From positions 4,309,001-4,373,000 of the forward strand of contig NZ_CP054856.1 in NCBI RefSeq assembly GCF_018417475.1: DNA of 64,000 nt. Direction: 5' to 3'. Below are positions 63,611 through 64,000 of this stretch, piece by piece. The DNA is from Novosphingobium decolorationis (GTDB taxonomy: Bacteria; Pseudomonadota; Alphaproteobacteria; Sphingomonadales; Sphingomonadaceae). Numbering within the stretch: the first letter of the stretch is position 1; each line of letters begins with the position of its first letter. The position numbers were made by a program, and so were the translations under genes. Under the pieces are notes generated by a model. The model was given only the letters and a program-made list of their open reading frames with translations. It made no database searches and was not told the DNA's origin.

Positions 63611-64000
63611 TCAGCCCCCCTTCTGGGCTTTCTTCTTCTGCTTCATGGTGTCGTGGAAGCGGTCGGCCCAGCCGGGCTTGATCAGCTGTTCGCCGCGCAC
63701 GAGGCGCAGTTCCCCATCCCCCACATCGCGCGTCACCGCGCTTCCGGCGGCCACGATGGCGTCCGCCCCGATCCTGACCGGCGCCACCAGGGCCGAGTTT
63801 GAGCCGATGAAGGCACGTGCGCCGATCACCGTCTTGTGCTTGAAATAGCCATCGTAATTGCAGGTTATCGTGCCTGCGCCGATGTTGGCGCCGGCCCCGA
63901 TCTCGGCATCGCCAAGGTAGGAGAGGTGGTTGGCCTTGGCGCCTTCGCCCAGGACCGCCTTCTTCATCTCGACGAAGTTGCCGACCTTGGAATTGGCCTT
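63611..64000 (-). CDS. glmU: GlmU C-terminal part (cut by window end)
   Basis: About 130 C-terminal residues of the bifunctional GlcN-1-P acetyltransferase/GlcNAc-1-P uridyltransferase. The acetyltransferase left-handed beta-helix is seen: [60 protein letters not shown] and [20 protein letters not shown]. The catalytic histidine region (NHLSYLGD) and the C-terminal arginines are present. The N-terminal uridyltransferase lies beyond 64000. Same pathway as glmS. Confidence 0.95.
   Translation of the reverse strand, partial: KANSKVGNFVEMKKAVLGEGAKANHLSYLGDAEIGAGANIGAGTITCNYDGYFKHKTVIGARAFIGSNSALVAPVRIGADAIVAAGSAVTRDVGDGELRLVRGEQLIKPGWADRFHDTMKQKKKAQKGG

Overview
The window is 64 kb of GC-rich, densely packed, apparently chromosomal DNA from an alphaproteobacterium, most likely Sphingomonadales (Novosphingobium/Sphingomonas-like). 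The evidence is a circularly permuted two-piece tmRNA with tag ANDNEALALAA, an HWE-family histidine kinase, DUF2794, a lptD-surA-pdxA-rsmA operon, an Hda-type DnaA paralogue and a complete valine-catabolic cluster. Most content is housekeeping. Mobile DNA is limited to a short transposase remnant beside a tRNA-Gln near the left end. No CRISPR array, prophage or obvious defence island was seen.

Layout. 0.2-7 kb: transposase remnant, tRNA-Gln(TTG), YghU-type glutathione transferase, class A acid phosphatase, M14-like peptidase, ilvE, a 750-bp spacer holding a tiny ORF with an exceptionally long Shine-Dalgarno match, a lipoprotein, tlyA. 7-16 kb: tspO, ubiK, recO-leuB, a GT2-GtrA lipid glycosyltransferase facing a PMT-type mannosyltransferase, metZ with a PAS-HWE kinase, apaG, LysR. 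16-23.5 kb: DPP IV, a decayed S9 peptidase, htpX, a LacI regulator with duplicated DNA-binding domain and simple-sequence linker, an acyltransferase-3 membrane protein. 23.5-31.2 kb: LysR/flavin reductase divergent from the valine catabolic operon (mmsA, lipoprotein, acyl-CoA dehydrogenase, hydroxyisobutyryl-CoA hydrolase, enoyl-CoA hydratase, mmsB). 31.2-35.6 kb: CxxC small protein, NUDIX, TPM/YgcG/LemA envelope genes, mscL, tmRNA, small membrane protein. 35.9-48.6 kb: glcB, NHL propeller, PilZ, then rsmA-pdxA-surA-lptD on the minus strand, and pepA-holC plus small genes on the plus strand. 48.7-64 kb: ndk, purM-purN, secreted protein, hda, cysE, DUF2794, SDR, purS-purQ, GGDEF-EAL, glmS, AIM24 family, TPR, and the 3' end of glmU.

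How genes work together. LysR (23995-24948) and mmsA flank a 14-bp palindrome with a downstream half-site, suggesting LysR control of valine degradation. lptD and surA cooperate in outer-membrane biogenesis. glmS and glmU supply UDP-GlcNAc. purM, purN, purS and purQ belong to purine synthesis, although purL is not in the window. The GT2-GtrA and PMT genes look like a donor-synthase/transferase pair for polyprenyl-phosphate-linked sugar.

Nothing here is clearly a new multi-gene system. The most unusual elements are the tandem-HTH LacI protein with its (E-P)/(E-T) repeat linker, the micro-ORF/terminator unit at 5.0-5.2 kb, the PurN-MmcQ fusion, and an Hda protein with a lysine-rich insertion.
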